A stretch of 64,000 nucleotides of DNA. It comes from Acidovorax sp. sif1233 (GTDB taxonomy: Bacteria; Pseudomonadota; Gammaproteobacteria; Burkholderiales; Burkholderiaceae_C). This document shows positions 63,803 through 64,000 of the stretch, in pieces. The stretch lies in NCBI RefSeq assembly GCF_019218755.1, contig NZ_JAHUWZ010000009.1, positions 124,001 through 188,000 of the forward strand. Direction: 5' to 3'. The position numbers and the translations under genes were made by a program. Each line of letters begins with the position of its first letter. Position 1 is the stretch's first letter. The notes under the pieces were generated by a model, which saw nothing but the letters and a program-made list of their open reading frames with translations, did not search any database and was not told the origin of the DNA.

Positions 63803-64000
63803 AAACCCACGGACACCTTCCACCAACATTGAGCCACGCGGCGACATTTCCCGCATGCGGGCACCACGGACGCTTCTTTCAGCGCTGCATTGACAGCATG
63901 CCTCGATGTCCCGCGCATCCTGCAGGGCGACGCCCAATTCCGGCAAGGCGCTGGCGGGCCTGATCTTCTGCGTGGGCATGCGCCATCGGGCGAGATTCTC
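63803..64000. other. Window end without a supported gene
   Basis: Short frames run off the edge on the minus strand (one would stop at 63880), but none is identifiable from the part seen. Confidence 0.35.

Overview
This window is high-GC bacterial chromosome, most likely from a betaproteobacterium of the Comamonadaceae (Acidovorax-like). That placement rests on remembered family gene order (folC followed by a SPOR-domain gene, thrS-infC-rpmI-rplT-pheS-pheT-ihfA-merR-tRNA-Pro, LysR/Bug-receptor pairs, hemP and Fiu/PiuC iron genes) and on a dispersed AGCGCTT...AAGCGCT...GCTATC element typical of that family. It is not a database result. Almost all of the DNA is ordinary chromosome. I see no prophage, insertion sequence, CRISPR array, rRNA operon or replication origin.

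Layout. 1-4.8 kb: SPOR-domain protein fragment, folC, an ArsC/Spx-like protein, a glycine-zipper envelope protein, ppnP and argG. 4.9-9.7 kb: murB, yajQ, a DTGA aspartic protease, a degenerate HD-GYP-like protein, plsY and a YbaK-type deacylase. 9.7-15.8 kb: a LysR regulator divergent from a Bug-type solute receptor and an M20 hydrolase, then an aldo/keto reductase and an alpha/beta hydrolase. 15.9-21.6 kb: prfB with its programmed frameshift, a HAD phosphatase, pepN, fbp and tRNA-Thr(CGU).

21.7-29.2 kb is a nitrite-assimilation island read on the minus strand: nirB, nirD, a NIT-ANTAR antiterminator, a formate/nitrite transporter and a PP2C phosphatase-Ser/Thr kinase fusion. The transporter has a leader with a sigma-54-like promoter, a two-hairpin ANTAR-type motif and an intrinsic terminator. 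29.8-39.1 kb holds two small genes and then the minus-strand translation operon, headed by thrS, whose leader encodes a threonine-rich peptide followed by a terminator (a probable attenuator).

39.4-41.4 kb is a gtrB-gtrA glycosylation locus whose third gene is truncated. 41.5-45.8 kb: aceA with an operator-rich promoter, a gamma-glutamylcyclotransferase-like protein, an EamA transporter, an RraA-like protein and a SWIB-domain protein. 45.8-53.4 kb is an iron island: a TonB-dependent receptor, PiuC, an FMN-dependent oxidase, Bfd, TonB-ExbB-ExbD and HemP, with three Fur-box-like sites. 53.6-64 kb: a GlcG/HbpS-like protein, a Bax-inhibitor-1 family protein, a lipoprotein, rlmD, a secreted protein, an Lrp-type regulator divergent from putA, a 2'-5' RNA ligase-like protein and an unrecognised 295-aa protein.

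The most interesting signals are RNA-level controls (thrS and the nitrite transporter), the palindromic repeat family that also sits in frame inside three genes, a possible 24-aa membrane peptide overlapping bfd, and the paired palindromes upstream of aceA.
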